From contig CAJOHN010000005.1 of the NCBI GenBank assembly GCA_905234235.1, positions 90,374-154,373 on the forward strand: 64,000 nt of DNA. Direction: 5' to 3'. Below the pieces are notes generated by a model. The model was not told the origin of the DNA. It did no database searches and saw only the letters and a list, made by a program, of their open reading frames with translations. This document shows, piece by piece, positions 44,314 to 54,636 of this stretch. The stretch comes from an uncultured Selenomonadaceae bacterium. Lineage in GTDB: Bacteria > Bacillota > Negativicutes > Selenomonadales > Selenomonadaceae. A program made the translations under genes and the position numbers. How positions within the stretch are numbered: position 1 is the first letter of the stretch; the number at the start of each line of letters is the position of its first letter.

Positions 44314-44941
44314 TCATCTATCGCCATTTCGTTTACCTTTCCCAGCTTCCTTCGATTCGCGGAGCCACTTGTAGACGGTCGGACGTGAAACTTTGTAATG
44401 TTTAGCGATATAAATTATAATAAAATTTTTTTCGTAATAACCTTGTTCGTAAAAACTGAAATCATCTGGACATTCTTTAGATTTACGCCCTTTGTACTTG
44501 CCGACGGCTTGAGCAAGCTTAATTGCCTCTACTTTGACGTTGCAAAGTTAATTAGCGTTCAAATTCAGCTACCGCGCCAAAGATAGTAAGCATAAATTTT
44601 CCTTGCGGCGTTGACGAATCCAAATCTTCCCGCAAACTTCTGACTTTCAAATTTTTTTTCGTAAGAATTTCGACGATGTTGAGCAAGTCAACTGTCGAAC
44701 GAACAAGCCGAGAAATTTCGGTAACAATTAGTTCATCGCCTGCGCGGAAAAAGTTCATCATCTCATCAAACATTATGTGCGTGCCGTCTCCGAACGGTTT
44801 ATTTGTCTCGCGGACAACTCGTTCTACGTGATATATTTGTTTTTCGTCCTTCAAAACATCATGCTTGGTTATGAAAATAACGAGCGTCTCCGGTAGTTCA
44901 TTATATTTTGCCTTCTTCTTCAGTTTATGATAGTCCAGCAT
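44314..44941 (-). pseudogene. Rpn-type nuclease start joined to serine recombinase relic
   Basis: The frame from 44941 begins like an Rpn/PD-(D/E)XK transposase-related protein (ELPETLVIFITKHDVLKDEK, FGDGTHIMF). It switches in-frame at DEMMNFF to a serine recombinase (GDELIVTEISRLVRSTVDLL, then PQGKFMLTIFGAVAEFER). A TAA follows AEFER. In another frame the rest of the recombinase continues (KLAQAVGKYKGRKSKE, HYKVSRPTVYKWLRESK) to 44314. The N-terminal catalytic-serine part is missing. Two genes have been fused and broken. Confidence 0.7.
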
Positions 44942-44948
44942 TGAAGAA

Positions 44949-45203
44949 TTATATCGCGCTCTGGTCGGTACTGCGCTCCAAATTTTTTAGCACGCCGTCA
45001 GCGAATTTACTCCAAACTTCAAGCAATTCCGATGTAGTATTTTTGCTCAAAGACCAATCATTATTTTTTAGCTCGTCGATAGAGAGCCAGCGCGGGGCAC
45101 ATTTGCAAATAATATCGTTGTCCGACGCAAGCAAGCGCAAATAATTCGCACTGCTGAATTTGTACGAGTGCTCACCGCCGCTATATTCATGGTTATGCTC
45201 CAT
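44949..45203 (-). CDS. Hypothetical protein fragment, 84 aa
   Basis: MEHNHEYSGGEHSYKFSSAN, then KCAPRWLSIDELKNNDWSLS. The motif PRWLSIDEL-x-x-x-x-W is coding-like. It overlaps antisense to the relaxase-like fragment at its 5' end, so one of the two is truncated. Function unknown. Confidence 0.35.
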   Translation of the reverse strand: MEHNHEYSGGEHSYKFSSANYLRLLASDNDIICKCAPRWLSIDELKNNDWSLSKNTTSELLEVWSKFADGVLKNLERSTDQSAI

Positions 45204-45437
45204 TTCAGACTTAAGTCCGACAAAAAACCCAACAGTACTAAAGTTTCTGCTGTTAAGTATGTCGAATATATTAACCGTGAAGGTTCTTTTGCAAACGATG
45301 AGCAGTGGGAACAAAATAATAAATTTGTCGGTGATTTTATCACGATTGCTAAGACTCTAAGAGCACTTAACGGCTTAAATGCTCTCCTGTACAATTCATT
45401 TCAAGTGCATTGCAAGTGGCGGCAGAATCATCACTAA
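45195..45437 (+). pseudogene. MobA/MobL-like relaxase 5' fragment
   Basis: MLHFRLKSDKKPNSTKVSAV, then KYVEYINREGSFANDEQWEQ resembles the start of relaxases of the MobA/MobL type (SA-x-x-x-x-YI-x-REG). The frame ends after about 80 codons, and no catalytic His triad follows. Called from motif resemblance only. Confidence 0.4.
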
Positions 45438-45652
45438 ACGCCCAAGTACTAAGTCACCTGTTGCGCCGACTCATGCGAAGACACTCTAAGATGCAACCAA
45501 AAATGGATTTCGCTTGCCAACCACATACTCCCAATGCTCTTTGGGTTATTCAAAATCAAACGGAACATCATTGACGCTTTTATTGCCAAACATTTGAGTA
45601 ACCAATATTACGCCTAAAAAAAAAATAAACTAATCGTGTCCCCGAAAAATGT

Positions 45653-46104
45653 ATGGAAATAATTGGCAATCAAGAAGAAGACGAGCCTCGATTAGAACGC
45701 CGCAAACATTTTCGCGCCCTTCATAAACAGCATTTCGATTTGGTTATGCAAATAGACTCATTGACGACTGAAGCCGATGAATTAGCGATAAAGAAAGCTG
45801 TTCAATTATCTTCCACCAGTGCCAAAAATCTCATGGATTCAAAAGAGTATAAGACGCAGAAATTTGTTTCCGGTCACTGAAAAGAAAAATGCTGACAGCA
45901 GTCGCTCAAATCAACAGATGGAAACGTGCAATTATTTCTCAGCACGACGCCGAAGAGCAAACCTTGTTAGAATACATGACTAAAGCCGAGCGTGAACTGT
46001 GGCATAAATATTTTGACGCACTCGCGCAGAAGAAACAGTTAGAAGAATTTTTGAAAACGCTACGTAAGCCCGACGACAAACGCAATGAAGAACTGCAAGC
46101 CTAA
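45653..46104 (+). pseudogene. Two frames of a decayed coiled-coil gene
   Basis: Frames 45653-45880 and 45889-46104 encode helical, charged peptides (KHFRALHKQHFDLVMQIDSL; EYMTKAERELWHKYFDALAQ). They are separated by a stop and a shift. They probably come from the same mobilisation or phage gene, which I cannot identify. Confidence 0.35.
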
Positions 46105-46237
46105 AATGAGTTTGTTGCCGGCGTGAAGGCTAAAATTTATTCGCTGTGTACAGGTCGCTTGCTATGAAAAAATCAGTTGATGAAATTGAATAACGCTTGG
46201 AGTTGACCGAATAAAAAAATATCGCTTTTGTTACTCA

Positions 46238-46438
46238 TTGAAATTTAAGATTCACTCTCAAATAATTTCGCCGGAACGAGCAACGGCTATGGCAAAGAAT
46301 CGCTTCTACCAATTAAACATTTCTCTGCAAAAACGGCAAACCGAGCCGGAGCAAGGTGACATTCTGAAACCTGCCTTGATTCAAGCGCAGTCGAGTAATA
46401 TGCTAAAAAAAACTGCGCTTGAGGTGAGTTATGGATAA
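46238..46438 (+). pseudogene. Small helical fragment upstream of sigma relic
   Basis: Ends SNMLKKTALEVSYG, with GAGGTGAGTTATG overlapping the sigma-like start. Unknown. Confidence 0.25.
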
Positions 46439-46837
46439 AAATTTATAATTGGATCGCCGCGCTTGCTGTAAAGGATGATGCGGCTTTCATTAAACTCTGT
46501 AATAAATTTTCTCCGCTCGTTTACGGCATGAATGCGCTAGCTGATTATTTTCGCAGGCAAAACCGTACTCGCGAGGACAGTTGGAGCGATTTTTTCGAGT
46601 TTTCGGCTTCAATCAGCGACAAACCCAAATAAAAACTCCTATCTGATGAGACTATCGAAAATTTATTGCGGGTTATGGGCAAATTAGACGACAGACAACG
46701 TAAAATCCTTGAGTTAAAGTATTGGTCGAAGCTTTCAAACATCGAAATAGCCGAAATTATGAATTTGAGCGTGAGCAACGTCGTTTATCTCCATTATCAA
46801 GCTATAAAAAAGTTACACGAACTATTGACAGATTGAT
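46432..46837 (+). pseudogene. Sigma-70-like factor relic
   Basis: An ATG behind TTGAGGTG starts MDKNL and meets a stop; shifting one base gives YNWIAALAVKDDAAFIKLCN-KFSPLVYG, a region 2-like helix set. A second in-frame TAA follows DKPK. The 3' part is a clear region 4: GKLDDRQRKILELKYWSKLS, NIEIAEIMNLSVSNVVYLHY. It was a small phage- or element-type sigma factor and is now inactive. Confidence 0.6.
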
Positions 46838-46839
46838 TT

Positions 46840-47252
46840 TACAAAAAAATAATGCCTTGACAAATCGTAGAGGCTTTTCTTGCGGTTTTAAGTCGTCTTT
46901 GGTGTCTCAAACGCTGTTCTCGTTCAATATCGAGATGTTGACGGCGATTCTACTCTGCAATTCGCTCGTCGCGGTTAAAATTATTCATGACGTGATAGGG
47001 ATTAGCAATATAATCGAAGTCCTCAACAAATTTTATCTCTTGGATAAGCAAATTATCCTTTAACCACTTCAAATCGCGGAAAATGACGCTACGTTTTAAG
47101 TTAAGAGTGTCGGCGAGTTATTCTTTAGCGATTTTAAGCCCGCGCAAGTCATCATCGGACTGATTTAGAGCGACGTAGAGGAAAATTTTGATTGCGGAGT
47201 GATATGGAGCGTCATTTAGGAGTTTGAAAACAGATTTATCGATATGAATCAA
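46840..47252 (-). pseudogene. Plasmid Rep-like winged-helix protein relic
   Basis: TTG at 47250-47252 with AGGAGG 8 nt upstream gives a normal start: IHIDKSVFKLLNDAPYHSAI. Then GLKIAKE-TAA-LADTLNLKRS and DLKWLKDNLLIQEIKFVEDF, YIANPYHVMNNFNRDERIAE-TAG-NRRQHLDIERE. The replicate of helix-wing segments resembles RepA/Rep_3-type initiators. Two in-frame stops in one frame, neither in a homopolymer, show decay. Confidence 0.6.
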
Positions 47253-48751
47253 AAAAAAAACCTCCTCAAGTCGTTTAGATGCAATTTTATCAGAAATTTT
47301 AGTGTTTTGAAATAGAAAAATGCCAAATCCAATATAATGTATTTGAACGGTTGAAATTTCCAAAGCTTTATCTGTTGAGTTGCCATTTTGGAGAGATTCG
47401 GCATAAATGAGCGCGTCAATGGCGACGGGGACGCCCATAGCCTTTTCGAGTTGCGCGCGGCTTGTGTTGTAGTTGTAAAGTGCAGTGTAGTAATTGTTTC
47501 GGGTCTCGACAACCTTTTCCTGCGCGTTCATGACGTTTAAATTGGTGTCGACGCCCTCAACGTAGCGGATTTGAGAAATAGAAAATTCTTCTTCGGCTTT
47601 ATCGACGGCGGCGGCAGTCGTGGCGATATTTTTTTCAGCAGTTTTAAGATTTATATAGGCGTTGTGAACTTCAAGCTGAATTTGTTCGATTTGCTGAAGA
47701 GCGAGGGATTCTGCTTTACGTTCGGCGGATTTAGATTGTTGAACCTGCGCGGCAGTGACTCCGTTATCGAAAATATTCCAATCCATTTGCAAACCGACAG
47801 ACCATCGCTCGGCGTTGTGATTTGAGCCGAAAATATTTTCTCCGGACATATTTCCTTGCACGACGGCATTAACATTCGGTCGATAACCGCTTTTTACGGC
47901 TGAAGTTTGAGCTTGAGCCTGTTTCACGGCAAAATTTGCTGAAATTCCGTCGGGACGATGATTCAGCGCGTATTCGAGACAATCAGCCTCCGATAAGTTG
48001 TAACGAACGAAATTTATCTCGGAACTCGCGGCAATTTCGGTTTCAACGGGCAATCCGAGAATATTATTGAGTTGAGCGACGGCATTTTGATAATTTCCCT
48101 GCGCGGAAGTCAAAGCTTGCTGAGTGTTGGCGAGTTGAACGCTGGTTGCAAGCACAGCCGACTTTGCAACCGTTCCGTGCCGACTTTATATTAAACTGAA
48201 ACGTTGCGCAAATGCTCCTCCAAAAGCTGAACGGCTTCTTCTTGAACATTAACCAACGATTTTTGCTGTAAAACTTGGTAATAAGCGGCGGCGGCTTGGT
48301 ATTTTACGGTCTGACGAGCATTTTCTAACGATAAATCCGCCGAGTTCAAAGCGTATCGCGCAGATTCTCTCTGATTTTCAAGCTGACCGCCCGTATACAG
48401 CGGCATTGATACACTGAAACTGTTGGAATTTTCATTTCCGTAGGAAGGATAGCGTTTTTCGTAGGGTGTATCCTTAGCTTGGGCATGTTGAGCGCGATAA
48501 GAATGATAATATCTGCCTCCGATTCGATTTAGAGACGATGACCAACTGAATTTTAAGCCCGAATTGCGTCGAACGGCTGATAAATTCCAACGAGCGGACT
48601 CTCTGTCCTCTTGAGACTGTTCAATAAGCCGATTATTCTTCAAAGCAAGCGAAATTGCCTCGTCGAGCGTCAAAATCATGCCTTCAGCGGCAAAAACCGG
48701 GTTTGAAAGGAGAATTAACGCCGCGAAGATTGTAGCAAGAAATTTTTTCAT
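47253..48751 (-). pseudogene. tolC: TolC-family outer membrane channel, broken
   Basis: The 5' part has a signal peptide (MKKFLATIFAALILLSNPVFA) and the TolC repeat pattern (LTLDEAISLALKNNRLIEQS, PLYTGGQLENQRESARYAL). After HLRNVSV an in-frame TAA replaces the Gln codon, and a 5-nt insertion (ACGGAACGG) shifts the frame. The second half continues SVQLANTQQALTSAQGNYQN and DWNIFDNGVTAAQVQQSKSA, up to ESLQNGN. The channel would serve the exporter genes upstream. Not functional as read. Confidence 0.8.
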
Positions 48752-48763
48752 AGTAAATCCCCC

Positions 48764-50590
48764 TCAAGCGGTCTGACGCCTGACTAAATTCGCAAAAATG
48801 CCGCCGCGTGCCACCAATTCATCAAATTTGCCGCTCTCAACGATTTTTCCCGCGTCCATAACTAAAATTCTGTCGCAATTTCTTATCGTAGACAGTCTGT
48901 GAGCAACAATTATCCGCGTCGCCTTGAGATTATCCAAACTTTTCGTAACTATCGCTTGAGTTCGGTTATCTAATGCGCTCGTAGCCTCGTCGAAGATTAA
49001 AATTGACGGTTTAGTCACCAATGCACGCGCGATTAAGATTCTCTGGCGTTGTCCGCCCGAAAAATTCAAGCCGCCTCCGAAACTTCCGAATCATAGCCTT
49101 TATCAAGCTGTAAAATGTCTTCGTGAATGCACGACGTTTTACACCGTCAAAGAGAACATCGCCGCTCCATTCTTCATAAATGCCCGTTACGACCTTTGCA
49201 ACCGTCGATTTTCCGGAACCACTCGCTCCAACGACCGCTACCCAATGTCCCGGCTCAATATGCAACGAAAATTTATTCAACAACGGCTTTTCAAGCGGCG
49301 AATAGCCGAAATCAATTTCTTTAAGCTCCAATTCGCCGTTTAATCTGGCTACAACCGATTTATCGGAAATTTTTTCGTCGCGGCAATTCAAACTGTCAAT
49401 TTCATACTTGCGAACGTCATTCAGGCGTTGCATTTGCATTTCTGTCGTTTGTAATGTGCTCCCCAAGCCCAATAATCCATTCACCGGAGCTTGAAAACTT
49501 CCCATAAGGCTTTGAAACGCCGTAAACATGCCCGCAGTCATGACGCCTTCCATTATCGAGAAGCCGTCTATCGTCATTATCAACGCTCCATTGATTCCGC
49601 CCAGCAAAGTCGGAATAATTGTCGCCGACATCTGCCAAAGTGCCACGTCTTGACTTGCTTTGAGAACTTTCGCCCGATAACCTGCCCATTTCGAGAAAAA
49701 ATCGCTCTCGTTGCCGTTCGCCTTGATAGTTTCAATCATCATCAAGCCATTCATCATTACGCCGTACTCTTTGCCCGCGTCCTGCTGAATTTTCATGTTC
49801 AAATCGGTTAAATGTCGCCTCAGCGCGAAGAAAACCATAAAATCAATGCTCAAAAAGAATATTCCGATAAGCGTAAGCGTCACATTGTACTGGAGGAGCA
49901 ACACCAAATAAAAAATCGCTACGAAAAAGTTCAAAATTGCTGTCGCGGCAGATCCCGATAAGACGCTCGCGATTGATTCATTGTAATTTACGCGGCTTGC
50001 TACTTCGCCCGCGAATCTCTGATTAAAAAATGCTATCGGTAAGCGTAATAAGTGCCAAAAAAAGCTCGCTGAGTCGACTAAAGTTAATTTTCTTTTCCAA
50101 CGTGTCAAAATTCCAGCCTGTAACCACGTCATCGCTCCGCAAATTACCCAAGAGACCGTCATCGCAATGCAAAAATTGAACATCCAATCTGTATGACGCT
50201 GTGCAAGTATGTCATCAAGGAAAATTTGCGTGAAAACAGGCGACGCAAGACCGGGAATTATCATTCCGAGATTCAAAAGGATAACAAACAGCACTGCCCA
50301 CTTGTCATGCGCTAATTTTTCGGCTACGGCTCTGAAAATGTTGTATCTGTGTCCTTCGGGCTTGAAATTTTCATTCGGAACGATATGCAAGGCAACTTCC
50401 GTGTATGATGTGCGAAAATCTTCCCATTTAACGGTTCGTCTGCCCGTTGCGGGGTCGTTCAGATATGCTTTATCGCCCTTAATCCCTTCCAAAACCACGA
50501 AATGATTAAATTCCCAGTGAATTATCAGCGGAAATGTTTCAAATTCTTTTAATTCGTCGGCAGTCAGTTGATAACCGTCGGCATCACAGC
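48764..50590 (-). pseudogene. Peptidase C39-type ABC exporter (NHLM/bacteriocin-like), truncated and internally deleted
   Basis: Only the end of the C39 peptidase remains (LTADELKEFETFPLIIHWEF, NHFVVLEGIKGDKAYLNDPA, with the His and Asp). The Cys part is lost at a junction with the RND gene. The membrane domain is complete. The ATPase has Walker A VVGASGSGKSTVAKV, then loses about 60 residues (Q-loop region) and shifts frame before [17 protein letters not shown] and [16 protein letters not shown]. It would have matured and exported peptide bacteriocins across the inner membrane. Inactive. Confidence 0.8.
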
Positions 50591-50992
50591 CGCGATTTTG
50601 CGCCGCTCCGTCACTCCGGAGGCAATTACAGTCTCAGGCAAGCTGGAATTTGCCGACGCGACGTTATTTTGAACTTTAACGCTGTCCATATCGCCATCTG
50701 TGCCCACTTCAAAGAAAACATTCAGCGAATAACTGCCGTCGTCGTTAGAATCGGATGTCATGTAGTCCATTCCTTGCGTTCCGTTGACTCGATTCTCAAT
50801 AATCTGCGCGACGGCTTGATTTACGACTGTAGCGTTCGCTCCCGAATAATCTACGCTTACATTTATCGTCGGAGGCGAAATTACCGGATATTGAGCTATC
50901 GGAGTGTTAATTCCCGCGATTATTCCTATTAAACTGATGATTATCGCTATGACGATGGCGAAAATCGGTCTGTGAATAAAAAATTTAGCCAT
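50564..50992 (-). pseudogene. RND efflux pump (AcrB-type) N-terminal fragment
   Basis: MAKFFIHRPIFAIVIAIIIS, GINTPIAQYPVISPPTINVS, and VNQAVAQIIENRVNGTQGMD are the start of an HAE1-type pump. After SSLPETVIASGVTERRK it is cut and joined to the C39 sequence. About 135 of roughly 1040 residues remain. Its adaptor (51005-52174) is intact and lies just upstream. Confidence 0.85.
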
Positions 50993-51004
50993 TTTTCAGC
51001 CACC

Positions 51005-52174
51005 TCAACCGTTTGCGTTCTTTTCGGCGTCAAAAATCTTTTCAGAGGGCGTAAATGAGAAATTCATATCCTTTGCAGTGACTTTCGTGACTTCCAAGGC
51101 CATTCCGTCGCGTAAATTCGTCAATCCTTCGACGATAACCCAATCATCTGCCTTCAAACCGCTTTTTACTATGTAATACGAGCCGATTTTCTCTCCGAGC
51201 GTAATTTTTCGCACTGAAGACTTGTTATCTTGAGCGACGATAACCAAAGTTTCGCCTAAAAGCTGTTGAAGGGCGCGTTCGGGCACCAACATTGCGTTTG
51301 GAATGGTTAATCCGCTGATTTCGACGCGTGCATACATGCCGGGAACGAGTAAAGCTTTCGGATTGCTAAAAATCGTGCGGATTATCAAAGTTCCCGTGTC
51401 ATTTCCGAACGTTCTGTCATATTCGGCGAACTCTCCGTAGTATGGATAGCTTGAACCGTCCGCGAGCGTCAAAGAAATTCTAAAATGTGCGTTCAGATTC
51501 TCCTCTTGCCGCGAAAGTCGCAAATATTCCTGTTCAGAGACTGCAAATTGAACAAAAACAGGGTCAACCACCCCGATTGTTGCCAGCGAAGTGTTCCCTG
51601 CAGTCGCAAAAGTCCCGACGGAGACATCATCAATGCCCAATCTGCCGCTCATCGGCGCGTAAACCACTGTATCAGCCAAATCGTCCATTGCTTTTTGTAA
51701 AAGTGCCTCGTTCGCGGCTACTTCAGCCTCTTTTGACTTGACTGCTATGCGTTGATTCGTAAGTGTCTGCTCCGAGATTGCATTTTCTTGCCAAAGTTCC
51801 TCATATCGGTGAAGGTCGGCACGTTCTCTCACTAAATTCGTTTGAGACTGCGCTAAATTGGATTCTGCCTGCAAAACTGCCGATTTATATTGTCTGTCGT
51901 CGATTTTGAATAAAATTTGCCCTTCGACGACCTCTTGACCGCCTCTAACATACTTTTCCACGACTGAACCGCTTACTTTTGATTGAACTTTCATTTCATC
52001 GCGGTCTACGACTTGCCCGCTGTACGATAAATTCAACGGCGCGTCGGTTGTCAATACTTTAATCGCCTTAACTCTGGTCGGGAAGTCTTCCAAACTCATT
52101 TCCGGTTCTTCCTCGCCGCCGCAACCCGATAAAATCAACGTAAACGCTAAAATTATCGCCGAAAATATTTTCAT
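51005..52174 (-). CDS. RND efflux periplasmic adaptor (MFP), 389 aa
   Basis: A lipoprotein signal (ILAFTLILSGCGGEEE, lipobox LSGC) precedes the barrel-sandwich and hairpin: VQSKVSGSVVEKYVRGGQEV, then VEGQILFKIDDRQYKSAVLQ. A coiled-coil hairpin follows, and DTVVYAPMSGRLGIDDVSVG closes the lipoyl half. Full length for AcrA/MexA-type adaptors. It links an inner-membrane RND pump with TolC. The cognate pump gene downstream is reduced to a stub, so the adaptor has probably lost its partner here. Confidence 0.9.
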   Translation of the reverse strand: MKIFSAIILAFTLILSGCGGEEEPEMSLEDFPTRVKAIKVLTTDAPLNLSYSGQVVDRDEMKVQSKVSGSVVEKYVRGGQEVVEGQILFKIDDRQYKSAVLQAESNLAQSQTNLVRERADLHRYEELWQENAISEQTLTNQRIAVKSKEAEVAANEALLQKAMDDLADTVVYAPMSGRLGIDDVSVGTFATAGNTSLATIGVVDPVFVQFAVSEQEYLRLSRQEENLNAHFRISLTLADGSSYPYYGEFAEYDRTFGNDTGTLIIRTIFSNPKALLVPGMYARVEISGLTIPNAMLVPERALQQLLGETLVIVAQDNKSSVRKITLGEKIGSYYIVKSGLKADDWVIVEGLTNLRDGMALEVTKVTAKDMNFSFTPSEKIFDAEKNANG

Positions 52175-52197
52175 CGTAACTTTCTCCTCTTAATATT

Positions 52198-52767
52198 TCA
52201 ATTCAGCGTGCGATATGGAGAAATTCTCGCGCCTTTGAAGGATAATTCGACTGCCAAACCTTTTTTATCGAGTTGATAGACCCAAACGCCATTTGCAATA
52301 ATGGTTGCGTTGGCAAAAGTGTCGCCGCTCACGCCGTCGGACGCCTGCGCGGAAACTTCGCTGCCAAATTTGATATTTCCCGAAATAAATCTGTCCCAAG
52401 CCTCTTTATTGGCGATGAGAAACAGCAAATCGTATTCCTTCGCGCCAAAATTCACTCCGAGACTGACTTCTTTCATCTTAACGTAGATTCTTTCGCCGGT
52501 TTGATTGTTTACGGCAACTCCGCGCCCGTGATCGTCGCCGATTAAGCCCCATTTGATGCCCGACGCGCTGATTGTGCAGTAAGCGTAGGAATTTTCCACT
52601 GCATTTCTTGCTGACGGGTATTTTTGGCTGACTCGCTCAATAACTTGCCCGCTCATATGGTTAAGTTTGGCGCGAAGTTGTTCTGGAGACTTTTTAGCGG
52701 CAAAAACCGTGCTTGCCGTCATCAAAATCAGCGCGAACAACATCAGTTGGATAAATTTTTTCTTCAT
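52198..52767 (-). CDS. SYLF (YSC84-like) lipid-binding secreted protein, 189 aa
   Basis: Signal peptide MKKKFIQLMLFALILMTAST-VFA. Mature domain: YAYCTISASGIKWGLIGDDH, GRGVAVNNQTGERIYVKMKE, LGVNFGAKEYDLLFLIANKE and AQASDGVSGDTFANATIIAN. This is the Ysc84/SYLF fold, which binds lipid. ATG chosen over the upstream ATG because AGGTTGAGC lies close. Separate from the efflux genes by 23 bp and probably in the same operon. Confidence 0.75.
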   Translation of the reverse strand: MKKKFIQLMLFALILMTASTVFAAKKSPEQLRAKLNHMSGQVIERVSQKYPSARNAVENSYAYCTISASGIKWGLIGDDHGRGVAVNNQTGERIYVKMKEVSLGVNFGAKEYDLLFLIANKEAWDRFISGNIKFGSEVSAQASDGVSGDTFANATIIANGVWVYQLDKKGLAVELSFKGARISPYRTLN

Positions 52768-52917
52768 AAGGCTCAACCTCCCTTTCTAAGCCGATTATCC
52801 TGCTAATTTTTTCTCTGAGCAAGGGGGGTTCCGAAATGTCACGCCTGATTTGTCTTGTTTTTAGTGAATGGAGTTGCTAAACTGGAAAAAAAGACTGCGG
52901 CAGGAGGTTTGCGGCAG

Positions 52918-53088
52918 TCTGAAAGAGATTTTGAGGTTTGAAAATGATTTTGGAGCGTTGAAACGAGTTTGAAAGTGATTTTGAGCGTTGAAAATGGTTT
53001 TGAAGGTTTGAAACGGGTTTGAAAGTTGTTTTGGAGGTTTGAAACGAGTTTTGAGGCTCGAAAACGATTTTGGAGGCGATTTTACGGC
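52918..53088. repeat. Degenerate tandem repeat, about 19 bp unit
   Basis: About eight imperfect units of the type GGAGGTTTGAAACGAGTTTT, some shortened to GAAAGTGATTTT. It fills most of the gap between the divergent SYLF and response regulator genes. It could affect the spacing of their promoters. Confidence 0.65.
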
Positions 53089-53205
53089 TCATTTGACAAA
53101 ATCCGCTATAATGGATTTTGTAAAGTGGCTAAATGGCGTGATGACGGGAAAGTCGCTGAATGAGGCACTGAATCGGGCTTTGAAGGGCTTACAAAATCTA
53201 ATATA

Positions 53206-53772
53206 TTGGATAATCTTTCGCAACGGGAATTGGGCGAGCGAATATATGTAAATCGTTCGACAGTAGCGCGTTGGGAAAGCGGAAGTCGTTTACCGGACGC
53301 CGTAATGATTACTCGACTGGCTCAATGCCTCGATACGGACATCAACACACTGATTTTGGCGGCATTGGAGAGCGACGACAGCCCAAAAGTCATTATGGTA
53401 GACGACAGAAAGATATTTTTATCTGGAGCACTGCCGATTTTGGAAGAAGTGATGCCCAACGCGCTAATCACAGGCTTTACGCGCCCTTCGGAGGCGATAG
53501 AATACTCGAAAACGAACTTAATCGCGCTGGCTTTTCTGGATATTGAGATGGGAATGGGCAAAACGAACGGATTAGAGCTTTGTCGCAAGCTGATAGAGAT
53601 AAATCCGCGCACAAATGTTGTATATTTGACTGCGTACGTCGAATATTCGTTTGATGCGTGGAGCACAGGGGCGAGCGGCTTTCTTTTGAAGCCGATAACG
53701 GCAGAAAATGTGCGAGCGCAACTAAAAAATCTGCGTTATCCGTTAAATTTTGGAGTGAATGTAAATGACTGA
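53206..53772 (+). CDS. Response regulator with XRE domain, 5'-truncated, 188 aa
   Basis: Residues 1-50 are the second half of an XRE HTH (LSQRELGERIYVNRSTVARW, ESGSRLPDAVMITRLAQCL). The first helix is missing: an in-frame stop precedes and no ATG fits. Residues 60-188 form a receiver domain with VIMVDDRKIF, the phospho-acceptor in LAFLDIEMGMG, Thr in VYLTAYVEYSF and Lys in GFLLKPITAEN. TTG is the only start. It overlaps the sensor kinase by 8 bp. DNA binding is doubtful in this form. Confidence 0.7.
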   Translation: MDNLSQRELGERIYVNRSTVARWESGSRLPDAVMITRLAQCLDTDINTLILAALESDDSPKVIMVDDRKIFLSGALPILEEVMPNALITGFTRPSEAIEYSKTNLIALAFLDIEMGMGKTNGLELCRKLIEINPRTNVVYLTAYVEYSFDAWSTGASGFLLKPITAENVRAQLKNLRYPLNFGVNVND

Positions 53773-54634
53773 CCCTCTTGACCTGTTTAGTCTGCATTTA
53801 AGCGGCGTAATGCTGACTTTGACGGTTTTAGGGCTGATAATTTCTGCGATAACGCCGGGAATCGAGAATTGGAACCGAAAATTCTTCATGAGCCTGTTTG
53901 CGATGAATATTTTATTGGTAGGAGCCGCATTAGTGGCATTATTTGCTTGGGAAGTCCCCGGAATGGCTTTTGCAGAAAAAATCGCGATATATTTTGAAGG
54001 GTTGCTGATTTCATTGCCGATGCCGATGTTTACGGCGTATTTATTGCACACGTGCGGCGAGAAATGGAAAAAGAGCGGAATTTTTCGTTCCGCTCTGGTG
54101 ATTTGGATAATTTTCTTCATTCTGTTAGGGATAACGCAATTCACGACGATTTTTTACTACATAACGCCCGAAAACAAATTTTATCGCGGCTCGTGGCATT
54201 TTTTACTGCTGATGCCGATGATAATGCTGATGATTTTGAATTTGAGGGTAGTAATACGTCGTCGGAGCAAAATATCGAAGAAAAATTACGTTGCGTTCCT
54301 GATTTTTATAATTCCGCTGACGATAGCATTGTTTGCGGATGCTTTTTTCTTCGTACCCGAATTAGTTTTCATAGGATTGATTGTATCATCGTTTTCGATG
54401 TTCGGAATAATAATTTACGACCAAATTGAGCGATACATGCGCCAGCAGAGGAAAATTGCGAATAAAAAAGCAAATATAATGGTTTTACAAATGCGTCCGC
54501 ACTTTATTTACAACGCGATGATGAATATTTACTATCTTTGCGCGCAAAATCCCGAAAAAGCACAGCAAGTGACGCTGGATTTTACAACTTACCTCCGAAA
54601 AAACAATTCTCTTCAATCTATAAATCTTTTGTAG
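53765..54634 (+). pseudogene. LytS-type sensor histidine kinase, 3'-truncated
   Basis: Seven or so membrane helices (MLTLTVLGLIISAITPGI, FFMSLFAMNILLVGAALVAL, WIIFFILLGITQFTTIF and others), then the His_kinase domain IMVLQMRPHFIYNAMMNIYY with the phospho-acceptor His. It stops at DFTTYLRKNNSLQSINLL, before any N or G box, so the ATPase domain is absent. The truncation point abuts the type IIG relic. Pairs with the preceding response regulator. Confidence 0.8.
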
Positions 54635-54636
54635 AG

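Noticed and set aside
52918..53088. CRISPR array
   Set aside because: The units are adjacent and degenerate without unique spacers, so it is a minisatellite.
52877..53092. Small minus-strand protein made of FQRSK-type repeats
   Set aside because: The peptide repeat follows from the tandem DNA repeat; no start or ribosome site supports expression.
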